Shown: positions 8,205 through 17,318, counted from the stretch's first letter. The stretch: DNA of 32,723 nt from an uncultured cyanobacterium (GCA_937944885.1 CALFBB010000039.1:1-32723); one strand, 5' to 3'. The notes: generated by a model not told the origin, from the sequence alone. Program-made: numbers and translations.

Positions 8205-8228
8205 TCTAAAAAAATAGCTTCACCCCGC

Positions 8229-8259
8229 TTGCACAAAAAAGGGGGTAAGCGCTTACTAT
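8229..8259 (+). promoter_or_regulatory. rpsD promoter candidate with embedded palindrome
   Basis: TTGCAC (8229-8234) and TACTAT (8254-8259) are separated by 19 bp, slightly long for a sigma-70 promoter. A perfect 12-bp palindrome, GTAAGCGCTTAC (8245-8256), overlaps the spacer and the -10. This lies 80-110 bp upstream of the rpsD ATG. Confidence 0.4.
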
Positions 8260-8340
8260 AGTAGATCGCCACTTCTTTTGGCACTCTATACTTGTGACTT
8301 CCTGCCAAACACCCTCTGCTGCATTTGGAGTACCGTCTGC

Positions 8341-8952
8341 ATGTCCCGCTACACAGGCCCCCGCTTAAAAATCGTGCGTCGTTTCGGGGGACTTGATCTA
8401 CCCGGCCTGACCCGCAAACGCCCCAAAAACACCAATGCACCGGGGCAACACGGGGCCGAGCGCAAAAAGAAATCGGAATACGCCATCCGTCTGGAAGAGA
8501 AGCAAAAGGTACGTTTCAACTACGGCGTCAGCGAGCGGCAGATGATCCGCTACATGCGCAAGGCCCGTCGCTCCAAAGGAGCTACCGGGTTGGCGCTGTT
8601 GCAAATGCTGGAGATGCGGCTGGATTGCATTGTGTTTCGCCTCGGTATGGCCCCCACCATTCCGGCAGCCCGGCAGGTGGTCAGCCATGGCCACATTGAA
8701 GTGAATGGTCGCAGAGTAACCATCCCCAGTTACGGCTGCAAGGTGGGGGATGTAGTCACTGTCAAGAACAAAGAATCCTCTCGCAAGCTGGTGGCTGCCT
8801 ATGCCGAGTATCCTGGTTTGTTCCTGCCGGACTACCTCGAGTTTGATAAAGAAAAATTGCGTGGCCGTATCAAGGAGTTGCCTCCCCGTGAACAAATTTG
8901 TGCTCCTGTGAATGAACTTTTGGTGGTGGAGTTTTACTCCCGCAAACTGTAG
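8341..8952 (+). CDS. rpsD: 30S ribosomal protein S4
   Basis: A 203-residue primary 16S rRNA-binding protein that nucleates 30S assembly and helps form the mRNA entry site. It starts [16 protein letters not shown], as cyanobacterial S4 does. The S4 RNA-binding domain includes [35 protein letters not shown] and a C-terminal [14 protein letters not shown] 8341 is chosen; the frame extends upstream to a TTG at 8278 but that part has no S4 similarity. The gene stands alone, outside the alpha operon, as usual in cyanobacteria. It contains no GGATCC, in contrast to most neighbours, presumably because of sequence constraint. Confidence 0.97.
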   Translation: MSRYTGPRLKIVRRFGGLDLPGLTRKRPKNTNAPGQHGAERKKKSEYAIRLEEKQKVRFNYGVSERQMIRYMRKARRSKGATGLALLQMLEMRLDCIVFRLGMAPTIPAARQVVSHGHIEVNGRRVTIPSYGCKVGDVVTVKNKESSRKLVAAYAEYPGLFLPDYLEFDKEKLRGRIKELPPREQICAPVNELLVVEFYSRKL

Positions 8953-9502
8953 GGATCCGCATAGATACCTCCCTACTTTCAGATAAGCTTTCTGCATAGG
9001 GGCGAAGGGGATCTTTATGACCGATTGCGCCTAGGCTACGCAACCAGAGATCTCGCCGACTACTTCAGATTTTCCCCTCAGCAGCAGTGACATCTCCACC
9101 CGGAAGAGGGCGAATCGTGCCGGGATGGTAAGTTGTTTAAGTGTGGCCATTGTGGGTTTGAGGGGGATGCTGATCAAAACGCTTCTCAAACTCAAATAAT
9201 TTCTCTCCTTGGGGTTGTTGTTGTAAATCAGCCCGAAATTCCGAAACTTAGCTGCTCTATTGCAGTCGAGGATTGGGATAAAGCCCGCACTGTAGCATAA
9301 GCTCAGTGTTGGGTAATTTACACAATGAATTTATAACTTACTTTGCCTCCCTAAGCCTGTTAACAAATTCTCTCCCAGAGGGGATGAGTGATGGGATCCC
9401 GGCTAGCGGGTTAGCTCGGCAACCATCAGGCATCTATCCCAAGACCTAACCTCGCCCACTAAGATAGATCAGCACCTGAAGCTGGCAGCCTTACGGTTAA
9501 CT
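8953..9502. other. Long non-coding region with a transposase fossil
   Basis: Between rpsD and rimO, 550 bp carry no intact gene. A TnpB zinc-ribbon fragment is present at 9118-9300 (listed separately). The stretch 9310-9340 is AT-rich, but I could not assign a promoter with acceptable spacing. A GGGATCCC copy is at about 9393. No tRNA or riboswitch consensus was recognised. Confidence 0.5.
9118..9300 (+). pseudogene. tnpB: TnpB C-terminal zinc-ribbon remnant
   Basis: The frame reads CRDGKLFKCGHCGFEGDADQ then NASQTQ. This is the second half of the TnpB zinc ribbon (CxxC), followed by the D-x-D-x-N-A motif that carries the last RuvC acidic residue. Upstream in the same frame an in-frame TGA appears within about 45 bases, and no RuvC sequence can be read, so only the 3' end of a former tnpB remains. 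The frame continues to TAA at 9298-9300 without family resemblance. No terminal hairpins were recognised. It is on the opposite strand to the TnpB 5' remnant at 2091-2297, and nothing links the two. Confidence 0.72.
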
Positions 9503-10885
9503 ATGCATCTGCTGGAAAACACTTCCCTCCCCCCATCTGCCCCAACCTGCAAATCCATTGCCATTTTGCACCTGGGTTGTGAGAAAAATCGGGTGGATAC
9601 GGAGCATATGCTCGGTTTACTGGCTACAGCAGGCTACCGACTGGAGGAGGACGAAGAGGCTGCCGATTATGTTATTGTCAACACCTGCAGTTTTATTGAG
9701 GCAGCGCGGCGGGAGTCGGTTAGCACCCTGATGAACTTGGCGGTGCAGGGCAAAAAGATTGTTATCGCCGGGTGTTTGGCGCAGCACTTCCAGCAGGAAC
9801 TCTTGGATGAGATTCCGGAGGCGGTTGCTTTGGTGGGCACCGGCGATTATCACCAGATCGTACAAGTCATCGAGCGGGTAGAACGGGGAGAACGGGTGAA
9901 GGCCGTCACCTCCAGTCTGGACTACATTGCCGATGAGACGGTGCCCCGTTACCGCACTACCCATGCTCCAGTTGCCTATGTGCGGGTAGCGGAGGGCTGT
10001 GATTACCGCTGCGCTTTTTGTATCATTCCCCATTTGCGGGGGAACCAACGCTCCCGTTCCATTGAGTCGATTGTGCGGGAGGCAGAACAACTGGCAGCAG
10101 AAGGGGTACAAGAGCTGATTTTAATTTCTCAGATCACCACCAATTACGGTCTGGATGTCTACGGGGAGCCACGGCTGGCGGAGCTGATCCGGGCTCTGGG
10201 AAAGGTTGATATTCCCTGGATCCGCATGCTCTATGCCTACCCCACCGGCTTGACTCCCAAGGTGCTAGAAGCCATTCAGGAAACTCCCAACTTCTTGCCC
10301 TATTTGGATTTGCCGCTGCAACACAGCCATCCAGAGGTGCTCAAGGCGATGAATCGCCCTTGGCAAGGGCAAGTCAATGACCGGATCATCGAGCGGTTAC
10401 GCCAGGTTTTGCCGGAGGCGGTGCTGCGAACCACGTTCATTGTCGGCTTCCCAGGGGAAACAGAAGCCCACTTTCAACATTTGTTGGAGTTTGTGCAGCG
10501 CTATCAATTTGACCATGTGGGGGTATTTACGTTTTCTCCGGAGGAGGGCACGCCTGCCTATACTCTTGCCAAGCCGGTTCCGGAATCGGTGAAGCAGGAG
10601 CGGCGGGATCGGCTGATGCAGCTGCAACAGGGCATCGCCTTCCGGCGTAACCGTGAACAGGTGGGCAAAATCGTGCCCGTTCTCTTGGAGCAGGAAAATC
10701 CCCAAACCGGAGAGTGGATTGGTCGGTCTCCTCGCTTTGCTCCGGAGGTGGATGGGGTGGTCTATGTGCGGGGTGAGGGATCCCTGGGATCCCTGGTGCC
10801 GGTCCAGATTACCCGTGCCGAGCCCTATGACCTGTTCGGGCAGGTGGTGGCAGCTCCGCCAGGATTTACTTGGAGCGGTCGGTAA
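9503..10885 (+). CDS. rimO: Ribosomal protein S12 methylthiotransferase RimO
   Basis: A 460-residue radical-SAM methylthiotransferase that adds a methylthio group to the conserved aspartate of ribosomal protein S12. The order is an N-terminal UPF0004 domain with three cluster-binding cysteines ([21 protein letters not shown]), the radical-SAM core with CxxxCxxC in [13 protein letters not shown], and a C-terminal TRAM domain ending in an AEPYDLFG-type motif. [11 protein letters not shown] and [14 protein letters not shown] separate it from MiaB, which has a different N-terminal motif. ATG 9503 leaves about 17 residues before the conserved start. rpiA follows 150 bp downstream on the same strand with a hairpin between. 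Confidence 0.95.
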   Translation: MHLLENTSLPPSAPTCKSIAILHLGCEKNRVDTEHMLGLLATAGYRLEEDEEAADYVIVNTCSFIEAARRESVSTLMNLAVQGKKIVIAGCLAQHFQQELLDEIPEAVALVGTGDYHQIVQVIERVERGERVKAVTSSLDYIADETVPRYRTTHAPVAYVRVAEGCDYRCAFCIIPHLRGNQRSRSIESIVREAEQLAAEGVQELILISQITTNYGLDVYGEPRLAELIRALGKVDIPWIRMLYAYPTGLTPKVLEAIQETPNFLPYLDLPLQHSHPEVLKAMNRPWQGQVNDRIIERLRQVLPEAVLRTTFIVGFPGETEAHFQHLLEFVQRYQFDHVGVFTFSPEEGTPAYTLAKPVPESVKQERRDRLMQLQQGIAFRRNREQVGKIVPVLLEQENPQTGEWIGRSPRFAPEVDGVVYVRGEGSLGSLVPVQITRAEPYDLFGQVVAAPPGFTWSGR

Positions 10886-10895
10886 TCTCTCCAGA

Positions 10896-10926
10896 TTGGG
10901 GGTTGGAAGAGCAGAAAATCCCCCAA
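10896..10926 (+). terminator. Hairpin after rimO, possible terminator
   Basis: TTGGGGG (10896-10902) pairs with CCCCCAA (10920-10926) across a 17-nt loop, 10 bp after the rimO stop. There is no T-run; the role is inferred from position. Confidence 0.35.
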
Positions 10927-11035
10927 AATCATCAGGAGATCGATAGATTACCCTCTAGCTCGACCTTTTGTCCTAAACTGCTAGTGCGTAAACTTCTGTC
11001 TTGGCGGCAGCTGCTCCGCAAAAGAGGAATCAGGA

Positions 11036-11755
11036 ATGACTAGGCAAGATGAACTGAAGCAAGCTGCTGCTCGGGCTGCCGCCCAAAAGGTGCAATCCGG
11101 CATGGTGGTGGGCTTAGGTACGGGATCCACCGCTGCTTTTGCAGTCAGTGCCCTGGCGGAGCGGATGCAAAGGGAGGGGCTGAAATTTATTGGGGTGCCT
11201 ACCTCGGTGCGAACGGCAGAACAGGCCCGTTCTTTGGGGATCCCTTTGGCTACCTTGGAGGAGCAACCGCACCTGGATATGGCCATTGATGGGGCGGATG
11301 AAATTGAGGTGGGATCCCTGAATTTGATCAAGGGAGCAGGGGGGGCTCTTTTGCGGGAAAAATTGGTGGAAGCCAGTGCCGCCGAGCTGATTATCATTGC
11401 CGATGCTTCTAAAAAGGTAACCCAGTTGGGTAGCCGCTTTGCCGTGCCGGTAGAGGTGGTGCGCTTTGGCTGGAAAACCACTTTGGCCCGTGTGCAAGCC
11501 CTGGGTTGTACTCCTGTTTTGCGCCTGGATGAGAAAGGGGAGCCCTATCTTACAGATGAGCAACACTATATTTTGGATTGTCGGTTTGGCCCCATAGCCG
11601 ATCCGGCTAAGTTGGCCGATCAACTCAAGGGAGCGGTAGGGGTTGTGGAGCATGGCCTGTTCATCGGGATGGCCAAAGAAGCCATTATCGCCCTCCCGGA
11701 TGGGATCGAAACTTTGCACCCCACCTCAGCTTTGGGAACAATGGAATGTCCCTGA
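11036..11755 (+). CDS. rpiA: Ribose-5-phosphate isomerase A
   Basis: A 239-residue enzyme that interconverts ribose 5-phosphate and ribulose 5-phosphate in the Calvin and pentose phosphate cycles in the cytoplasm. Signatures are VVGLGTGSTAAFAV near residue 25 (phosphate-binding loop), DMAIDGADEI with catalytic aspartates near residue 85, and LIKGAGGALLREKLV with the catalytic Glu/Lys region. It ends with the family's usual G(V/I)ETLHP-type tail. ATG 11036 is preceded by AGGA. Length is normal. It lies between rimO and msrA with gaps of 150-200 bp, so it is probably transcribed on its own. Confidence 0.95.
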   Translation: MTRQDELKQAAARAAAQKVQSGMVVGLGTGSTAAFAVSALAERMQREGLKFIGVPTSVRTAEQARSLGIPLATLEEQPHLDMAIDGADEIEVGSLNLIKGAGGALLREKLVEASAAELIIIADASKKVTQLGSRFAVPVEVVRFGWKTTLARVQALGCTPVLRLDEKGEPYLTDEQHYILDCRFGPIADPAKLADQLKGAVGVVEHGLFIGMAKEAIIALPDGIETLHPTSALGTMECP

Positions 11756-11954
11756 TGTCCCTCCTACCCGAAGTTTACCCCGGAGAGGAGCTATCCTGCC
11801 TGTTGGGAATCGGCCTGAATTGCAGCCGGTTAGCTGTTTCCACTGGTCTATCTTTTTGCCGGTAGGGGATCCTGTTGCCAGCGGTGCCCTAGCCTAGATC
11901 AAGGTTGGGCTATCCATTCCTGCTTTTGCACTCCCCCTAAGAGTATTGATATTG

Positions 11955-12584
11955 ATGTTGACTTTGCGCTATTGTCTCCTGCTGATTTTGAGTTTCTCTT
12001 TTTGGCTAGGAGGATCCTCTGCTGCTTTTGCTCAGTCTCAGGCAGTACCTGGGGAGCTGCCAGCGGTGGCCACCTTTGCAGGAGGCTGTTTTTGGTGTAT
12101 GGAGCCGCCTTTTGATAAGCTGCCGGGGGTTTTGAGCACCACTTCCGGCTATGTAGGCGGGCATGTGGTGAATCCTACCTACGAGGAGGTGTCGCGGGGT
12201 AATACGGGTCATTACGAAGGGGTACAGGTGGCTTATGACCCGCAGGTGATCACCTACCGGCAGCTGTTGCAGGTGTTTTGGCAGAATGTGGATCCCTTTG
12301 ATGCAAGGGGACAATTTTGTGACCGAGGCAAACAATATCGCTCGGCCATTTTTGTTAGCAATGAAGCTGAGCGACGGTGGGCGGAAGAGTCTAAGGCTGA
12401 ACTGCAAAAGCGCTTTGCCCAGCCGATTGTAACGGCAGTGCTACCGGCAACTCCCTTTTATCCGGCTGAGGAGTACCACCAGGATTACTACCTGAAGCAT
12501 CCCAATCGTTACCGCTTCTATCGCTACGCCTGTGGCCGGGATCGACGGCTGGATCAGATTTGGGGAAAAGAGCGAGCCCACTAG
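11955..12584 (+). CDS. msrA: Exported peptide-methionine (S)-S-oxide reductase MsrA
   Basis: A 209-residue MsrA that reduces methionine-S-sulfoxide in proteins. The catalytic cysteine is C45 in AGGCFWCMEPPF, followed by GVLSTTSGYVGGH, the GNTGHYEGVQVAYDP stretch and EEYHQDYYLKHP. Before the domain is a hydrophobic signal peptide (about residues 5-26, ending AFA-QS), so the enzyme should act in the periplasm or lumen rather than in the cytoplasm, where most MsrA proteins work. ATG 11955 is preferred to an in-frame TTG at 11946. Only a short tail follows the domain; no MsrB is fused or adjacent. The gene converges on the SpoIID-domain gene with 20 bp between stops. Confidence 0.93.
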   Translation: MLTLRYCLLLILSFSFWLGGSSAAFAQSQAVPGELPAVATFAGGCFWCMEPPFDKLPGVLSTTSGYVGGHVVNPTYEEVSRGNTGHYEGVQVAYDPQVITYRQLLQVFWQNVDPFDARGQFCDRGKQYRSAIFVSNEAERRWAEESKAELQKRFAQPIVTAVLPATPFYPAEEYHQDYYLKHPNRYRFYRYACGRDRRLDQIWGKERAH

Positions 12585-12604
12585 AGTTGACTGGTTTGGA
12601 CCAG

Positions 12605-13768
12605 CTAGGAGAGCAAGGTGAGTTGGGATCCCGGTAAGTAATGGCTGAGAATGTGCTGGGCCGAGTAGCCTTGTTCGGCCATGCCACGGGCTCCCCATTG
12701 GCATAGTCCTACCCCATGTCCGGCGCCACGATAGGTGAAAACTAAGTAACGGGATCCCGCCGATGGCGGTTCCAGGGTAAAGCGGTTGCTGGGTAGGATC
12801 CCCCAGCCTAAGGTTTGACCCAGACGCAGCCAGACCTCCTGACCGGTTAACAGACGAGAGCCTACGCGGAGGCGCAGCGGCCGCCCCTGGGGATCCGCCT
12901 GCAGGACCTCTAGATCGCTGCTACCCAGGGCTTGTTCCAGATCCTCAAAGGGGATGCGAACGCGGTGGGGACCATAAAAGGGAGAGGGTTGGCACCCCTC
13001 ACAAGCAACCCCTTGTAAGTAGGGCTGGGGGGGTGGGCCAAAGATATCTTGGTTGGCACTGGTGTGACCGCCACAGGTGGAGTGGAAGAGAGCAGCAATG
13101 GGTTTTCCTGCGTGGGTGAGAATCTGTCCCTGGGTGGCCCGTACTGCGGCGGTGGTGGCAGGAGTTTCGTAGATCAGACCCCCATACACTTGATTGGCAG
13201 TGGAGTCCCGCAGGTGGAATCCCTGGGGTAGATCCGCCCGCGGTCGGGGCTGGAGGTGGGGAACGACCAAGGTGCGGGCGAGAATAGCTTGGGCCTGCAA
13301 AGCGGCAGCCGGCCAATCGGTAGGCATTTCACCGGGGACTAAAGCCAGTAGGTAGTCCTCCAGTTCCACCCAGTTGATCAGCTGGAGTTGCTCCGGCCCC
13401 TGGGGACGAATCTGCACCCTGCCCCGATAACGCCGGGCTGCTCCGCCGGGGCTGCGCAGCTCCCCCCCCTCTAGCCACAGGGATCCCCAGTAACGACGTG
13501 ACTGCCCTGGCCCTGTCAACACCAGCTGATGATTATGCACCTGAATCTGCCAAGTGCCTCGAGGAAAAGGTTGCTGCTGTAGGTAAAAGGGGCCGGTGAC
13601 CTGCAACTGGGTTAGGGGATCCCTGCCCCACCGGCTAAACAGCTCCACCGCCAGCCAACGGTGCAGCCTCACAGGCTGAGGTGAAGCTTCTGCCTGAGAG
13701 ATAGAACCGGCGACAGCCCCTAGGGATCCCAGTAAACCTGCCCCAAACTGCCGTCGCCGCATGGACAT
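12605..13768 (-). CDS. SpoIID/LytB domain-containing exported protein
   Basis: A 387-residue protein with an N-terminal MRRRQFG arginine cluster and a hydrophobic stretch (about 8-25) that resembles a Tat- or Sec-type signal. The SpoIID domain follows: LEDYLLALVPGEMP (about 130-145), a central ALFHSTCGGHT and the C-terminal signature GAGHGVGLCQWGARGMAEQG. In sporulating bacteria SpoIID is a lytic transglycosylase acting on denuded peptidoglycan; cyanobacterial homologues are assumed to act on the cell wall, but their role is not established. It starts 12 bp after the dus stop, so it is probably translated from the rpmG-rpsR-dus transcript. A second in-frame ATG lies two codons later. Confidence 0.87.
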   Translation of the reverse strand: MSMRRRQFGAGLLGSLGAVAGSISQAEASPQPVRLHRWLAVELFSRWGRDPLTQLQVTGPFYLQQQPFPRGTWQIQVHNHQLVLTGPGQSRRYWGSLWLEGGELRSPGGAARRYRGRVQIRPQGPEQLQLINWVELEDYLLALVPGEMPTDWPAAALQAQAILARTLVVPHLQPRPRADLPQGFHLRDSTANQVYGGLIYETPATTAAVRATQGQILTHAGKPIAALFHSTCGGHTSANQDIFGPPPQPYLQGVACEGCQPSPFYGPHRVRIPFEDLEQALGSSDLEVLQADPQGRPLRLRVGSRLLTGQEVWLRLGQTLGWGILPSNRFTLEPPSAGSRYLVFTYRGAGHGVGLCQWGARGMAEQGYSAQHILSHYLPGSQLTLLS

Positions 13769-13780
13769 CCTCAGGGATCC

Positions 13781-14878
13781 TCAGGCGGCTTGAGCCGATA
13801 CCACATCCAGAACAGGATCCCCCTCGTTCCGGCTATCCTGGCTGCTTTCGCAATCGGCTCGGGATCCCTCTTGGCAGCGTTCCATGGCCTGTAGCAAGAG
13901 GGCTTCCCCCTCCCGCAGCGTTTCAATCCGACACAACAGAGCACGGAATTGGGAAGCACCGGCAAAATCCTTGATGTACCAAGTCATGTGCTTGCGGGCT
14001 TGACGGATCCCACGTTCTCCCTTGTATTCCCAAAGGCCGCGCAGGTGTTCCAAAGCCATCTGAATGCGATCCAAAGGAGTAGGAGCCGGTCTTTCTTGCC
14101 CGGTCCTGAGAAAATGATCCACCTCCCCTACCAAAAAGGGGTAGCCCATCGTTCCCCGCGAGCACATCACCCCATCCGCTCCTGTCTCTTCCAAACACTT
14201 TACTGCCGCTGCCGGCGAGAAAATATCCCCATTGGCAATCACCGGAATCCGTAGGTGCTGCTTGACTTTGCGAATCCAGTCCCAACGGGCCGAACCGCTG
14301 AAGCCTTGAGCGCGTGTACGGCCATGCAAGGTAAGCAACTGGGCCCCCGCTTCCTGTAAACGATGGGCAAAGTCCAAAATGGTGATCTCTTGATCCGACC
14401 AGCCAAGGCGGGTTTTCACCGTCACCGGTACACTCACCGCCTGGGCCACTGCTTCCACGATTCGCGCTGCCGTATCCGGATCCCTGAGCAGAGAGGAGCC
14501 ACCCCCATTTTTGGTGATCTTGTTCACAGGGCAGCCCATGTTGATATCCACCAAGGTTGCCCCCTCATCCACGGCCATGCGCGCTGCTTCTGCCAAAAAA
14601 TAGGGCCGACAGTCAAACAATTGAATGCCAATGGGATCCTCTTCCGGTCCTACCTCCATGATGCGAGGCAGCTCGCGAGCATAGTGCAACCCCGTAGCAT
14701 TCACCATCTCGGTGTAAACCAGACTGTGGGGAGCAAAACGCCGCACCAGTCCCCGAAATACCTTATCGGTCACACCTGACAAAGGAGCCTGAAATACACG
14801 GCTATAAATCTTCACCCCCCCAATTTCTAGGGGCTGAGCCAGTCGTGCTTGCAGTTCTGGCGAGAGATGCAGGCTCAT
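13781..14878 (-). CDS. dusB: tRNA-dihydrouridine synthase (DusB/NifR3 family)
   Basis: A 365-residue FMN enzyme that reduces specific uridines in tRNA. The TIM barrel begins with YSRVFQAPLSGVTDKVFR; the proton-donating cysteine is C116 in DINMGCPVNKI, followed by GGGSSLLRDP. The FMN-phosphate region is IPVIANGDIFS and GADGVMCSRGTMGYP. The last 40 or so residues are a non-conserved tail, making it slightly longer than bacterial DusB (about 320-340). The ATG is 8 bp after the rpsR stop and the SpoIID gene follows after 12 bp, indicating one leftward operon. The exact Dus subclass cannot be settled by eye. Confidence 0.92.
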   Translation of the reverse strand: MSLHLSPELQARLAQPLEIGGVKIYSRVFQAPLSGVTDKVFRGLVRRFAPHSLVYTEMVNATGLHYARELPRIMEVGPEEDPIGIQLFDCRPYFLAEAARMAVDEGATLVDINMGCPVNKITKNGGGSSLLRDPDTAARIVEAVAQAVSVPVTVKTRLGWSDQEITILDFAHRLQEAGAQLLTLHGRTRAQGFSGSARWDWIRKVKQHLRIPVIANGDIFSPAAAVKCLEETGADGVMCSRGTMGYPFLVGEVDHFLRTGQERPAPTPLDRIQMALEHLRGLWEYKGERGIRQARKHMTWYIKDFAGASQFRALLCRIETLREGEALLLQAMERCQEGSRADCESSQDSRNEGDPVLDVVSAQAA

Positions 14879-14886
14879 GCGCCGCC

Positions 14887-15102
14887 CTAACCCTCTTTGT
14901 TGACAAAGTAAAGCAAGCCCATGATCCGTGCCCGTTTGATCGCCACCGTCAAATCCCGTTGCTGCTTAGCAGTCAGACCGGTGATGCGACGAGGTAGAAT
15001 CTTACCGCGCTCGGTGACAAATTTCTTCAGCAGTTCCACATCGGTGTACTTAATCGGGTCTCCAGGCTTAATCGGAGACATGCGACGGCGGGCATAAACC
15101 AT
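14887..15102 (-). CDS. rpsR: 30S ribosomal protein S18
   Basis: A 71-residue protein of standard length: it contains [20 protein letters not shown], the [14 protein letters not shown] motif and [15 protein letters not shown]18 binds S6 and 16S rRNA in the platform of the small subunit. It follows rpmG after about 34 bp on the same strand, the conserved cyanobacterial rpmG-rpsR pair. Confidence 0.97.
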   Translation of the reverse strand: MVYARRRMSPIKPGDPIKYTDVELLKKFVTERGKILPRRITGLTAKQQRDLTVAIKRARIMGLLYFVNKEG

Positions 15103-15136
15103 AGGGCTAAAGAGAATGAAAGGAACAAGTTGAGTT

Positions 15137-15331
15137 TTACTTAATCTCTTTGTGGACAGTGTGCCGGTTGCAGTTGGGGCAGAACTTCTTCAGCTCCAAA
15201 CGGGCCGTGGTATTACGGCGATTCTTGGTAGTGGTGTAGCGATTCACACCCGGAGAGCGCTTGTCGGGGTTGCTCCGACACTCGGTACACTCCAGGTTAA
15301 TAATAATGCGGACACCTTTTGCTTTGGCCAT
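15137..15331 (-). CDS. rpmG: 50S ribosomal protein L33
   Basis: A 64-residue L33 with four zinc-ligand cysteines as two CxxC pairs (LECTECRSN and KFCPNCNRH), so it is the zinc-binding (C+) form. I chose the ATG at 15331 (MAKAKGVRI); the frame extends 11 codons upstream without L33 similarity. It is the first gene of the probable rpmG-rpsR-dus-SpoIID operon. Confidence 0.96.
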   Translation of the reverse strand: MAKAKGVRIIINLECTECRSNPDKRSPGVNRYTTTKNRRNTTARLELKKFCPNCNRHTVHKEIK

Positions 15332-15421
15332 AACGGATCCCAGACTGAGGTGAGAGGCTAGCAAACTCAGAAGCTACCCAAGTTTGGGCAACAACGAGTA
15401 TCCATACTGCGAGCGTAATCA

Positions 15422-16285
15422 CTAATTATCCAACTTTTCTTTGACAGAATCAACCCAAGATTTGACCTGCTTGCCGGTTTGTTGGCGAAGGCTACGGGTA
15501 TTTTGATCTATGTCTTTGCCCAGGCGCCGCACCTGCTTCGAGAGGTCCCGCACAGTCTCATTGCGTTGGGCTTGGCTCAACAGGTTACGGGCAGCAGATT
15601 TTACATCTTCGGCAGCATCACCCTGCAGCAGCTCTTGCAAAAATTGCTTGGCTTTTTCATCCAGATGATAGCCCCGTTCCGATTCCACCACCAGCGTGCG
15701 CCCGGCGCGGTCGTGAATGGTTTGGCGTTTTTCCTTGTCAAAGACCGCAAACAGGGCATCGGCAGCCAAAGGTACCAGCAGGGCCTCTGTAAGCACAAAT
15801 AGCGATAGAACCCCTTCGCGGGCCATCGAGCGAATCAGATGGGGAGAAGCTTCGGTCTCTGGATCCAGAGTTTTAAGGTTGAGCAACCACTTGCCCAGGC
15901 TTTGCCCTTCCGGCCGAGACTGAAAATAGCCGCGATTCACCAGCCAAGTGGCGAAAAAGGCTATGTAGCCGGTCATATCCACCGCCGCTGTATTGGCCCC
16001 AAACAGGGAGGCTAGCCCTTGCGCCACATAGGAAACCCCCAAACCTACACCAAAGTCAAGGGCAAAAGCACCAATGCGCTTGCCCCAAGGGGCCAATTTC
16101 GGGAGCGTTTCTACCGGTGCAGTGGACGGGGCTGTAGCCGCCTGTGGGGCTGGTCGTTCCGCCAAGGGGCTAGGGGGAGGCAAGGCACTCAAGGTTTGCC
16201 ACTCGCCGGAGCTTTGACCCAGCTGCTCGGTTTTGGGCCGTTCTGGAAATTGGGGTCGTTCGGAATAGGGTCTCGGATCCGTCAT
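15422..16285 (-). CDS. RDD-family membrane protein with C-terminal helical tail
   Basis: A 287-residue protein in three parts. Residues 1-65 are a Pro-rich, low-complexity cytoplasmic tail. Residues about 66-190 are an RDD domain: APWGKRIGAFALDF carries the Arg and Asp of the family name, followed by helices around 75-95, 100-115 and 158-178, with GQSLGKWLLNLKTL and TIHDRAGRTLVV between and after. Residues about 205-287 are charged and helical and may form a coiled coil. RDD proteins are poorly characterised, and some affect ion transport or envelope stress. It sits 28 bp downstream of rnz on the same strand and may be co-transcribed with it. Confidence 0.8.
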   Translation of the reverse strand: MTDPRPYSERPQFPERPKTEQLGQSSGEWQTLSALPPPSPLAERPAPQAATAPSTAPVETLPKLAPWGKRIGAFALDFGVGLGVSYVAQGLASLFGANTAAVDMTGYIAFFATWLVNRGYFQSRPEGQSLGKWLLNLKTLDPETEASPHLIRSMAREGVLSLFVLTEALLVPLAADALFAVFDKEKRQTIHDRAGRTLVVESERGYHLDEKAKQFLQELLQGDAAEDVKSAARNLLSQAQRNETVRDLSKQVRRLGKDIDQNTRSLRQQTGKQVKSWVDSVKEKLDN

Positions 16286-16313
16286 CGCTGTGTAAGCAGT
16301 CAGTTCTCCTATT

Positions 16314-17318
16314 CTAGCGAGATGGGCCTACATCCTCTGCTAGAGGGGCTGGTGCTGCCGGCATGCGTCGCGGGATGGCGTAGGTCAGGCGGTCATGGGC
16401 CAAGTGGGTGTTGGGGAAAATGGCCTGGGCCTCCGCTAGGAGATGCTCTGGGGTAATGGGGGCTGACGGGGTATAGCGGGGGCTGAAGTGGGTGAGGATC
16501 AGGGTTTGAGCTTTGGCTTCGGCGGCCACCTGCGCTGCCATGGCGGCGGTGGAATGTTTGGCGCGGCAGGCCAGATCCCGATCGGCTTCAGCATAGGTAG
16601 CCTCGTGGATCACCAAATCGGCAGCCCGAGATAAATCCACGGCATTACGACAAAAAATGGTGTCGGTGCAGTAGGAGAACTTGCGACCGGGGATTGGATC
16701 CCCGACATAGTCTCGCCCATGAAAGATCCGCCCTTGCCAGGTGATGGATTGGCCGGCCTTCAGCTGCCCATACAGCGGCCCAAAGGGGATCCCATCCGCT
16801 TGCGCTTTATTTACATCAAAGCTGCCCGGTCGATCCTGCTCCACCACCCGATAGCCAAAGGCCGGCACGCGGTGATCCAGTGGGGCACAGAAGACCGAAT
16901 ATTCCGCCTCCTCCAGGATCAGACCTGTTTCGACCGTATGGATGCGCAGCGGATAGGGAATGCGGGTTTCGCTGTAGCGCAGTACCATCTTGAGGTACTC
17001 TTCCAGTCCGGGCGGGCCATAGACATCGATGCGTTCCGGCGTGCTACCCAGACCACAGGAGGCCAGTAACCCCGGCAGCCCGTAAATGTGATCCCCGTGC
17101 ATGTGGGTAATAAAGATGCGGCGCAATTGGCTAGGACGCAACTCATCTAGGCGCAACAACTGGTGCTGCGTTCCCTCCCCACAATCAAACAGCCACCATT
17201 CCGAGCGCTGGGGAAACTGCACGGCAATCCCGGAAACATTGCGTTGACGGGTGGGTAAACCAGAGCTGGTGCCCAGAAACGTAACCCGAATGGCATTGGC
17301 ATCGGCAGAAGGACTCAC
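16314..17318 (-). CDS. rnz: Ribonuclease Z
   Basis: A 334-residue metallo-beta-lactamase nuclease that removes the 3' trailer from tRNA precursors lacking an encoded CCA. The zinc motif THMHGDH is at 71-77 in IFITHMHGDHIYGLPGLL. The RNase Z signature FLGTSSGLPTRQRNVS lies near the N-terminus, and LVIHEATYAE, AKHSTA and LILTHFSPRY supply the remaining ligands. The PGPPGLEEYL-like YGPPGLEEYLKM segment and downstream region correspond to the flexible exosite arm. The start is GTG at 17318. Length is typical. It is divergent from the Fe-S carrier gene starting at 17450. Confidence 0.95.
   Translation of the reverse strand: MSPSADANAIRVTFLGTSSGLPTRQRNVSGIAVQFPQRSEWWLFDCGEGTQHQLLRLDELRPSQLRRIFITHMHGDHIYGLPGLLASCGLGSTPERIDVYGPPGLEEYLKMVLRYSETRIPYPLRIHTVETGLILEEAEYSVFCAPLDHRVPAFGYRVVEQDRPGSFDVNKAQADGIPFGPLYGQLKAGQSITWQGRIFHGRDYVGDPIPGRKFSYCTDTIFCRNAVDLSRAADLVIHEATYAEADRDLACRAKHSTAAMAAQVAAEAKAQTLILTHFSPRYTPSAPITPEHLLAEAQAIFPNTHLAHDRLTYAIPRRMPAAPAPLAEDVGPSR

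Noticed and set aside
8398-8997. 199-codon minus-strand frame opposite rpsD
   Set aside because: Antisense shadow of a highly conserved ribosomal protein gene, without motifs.
9317-9337. TTTACA and TATAAC as a rimO promoter
   Set aside because: The spacing between the hexamers is only 9 bp, too short for a sigma-70 promoter.
16019-16456. Plus-strand frame across the RDD/rnz junction
   Set aside because: It spans two supported minus-strand genes and reads as low-complexity Gly/Arg/Trp sequence.
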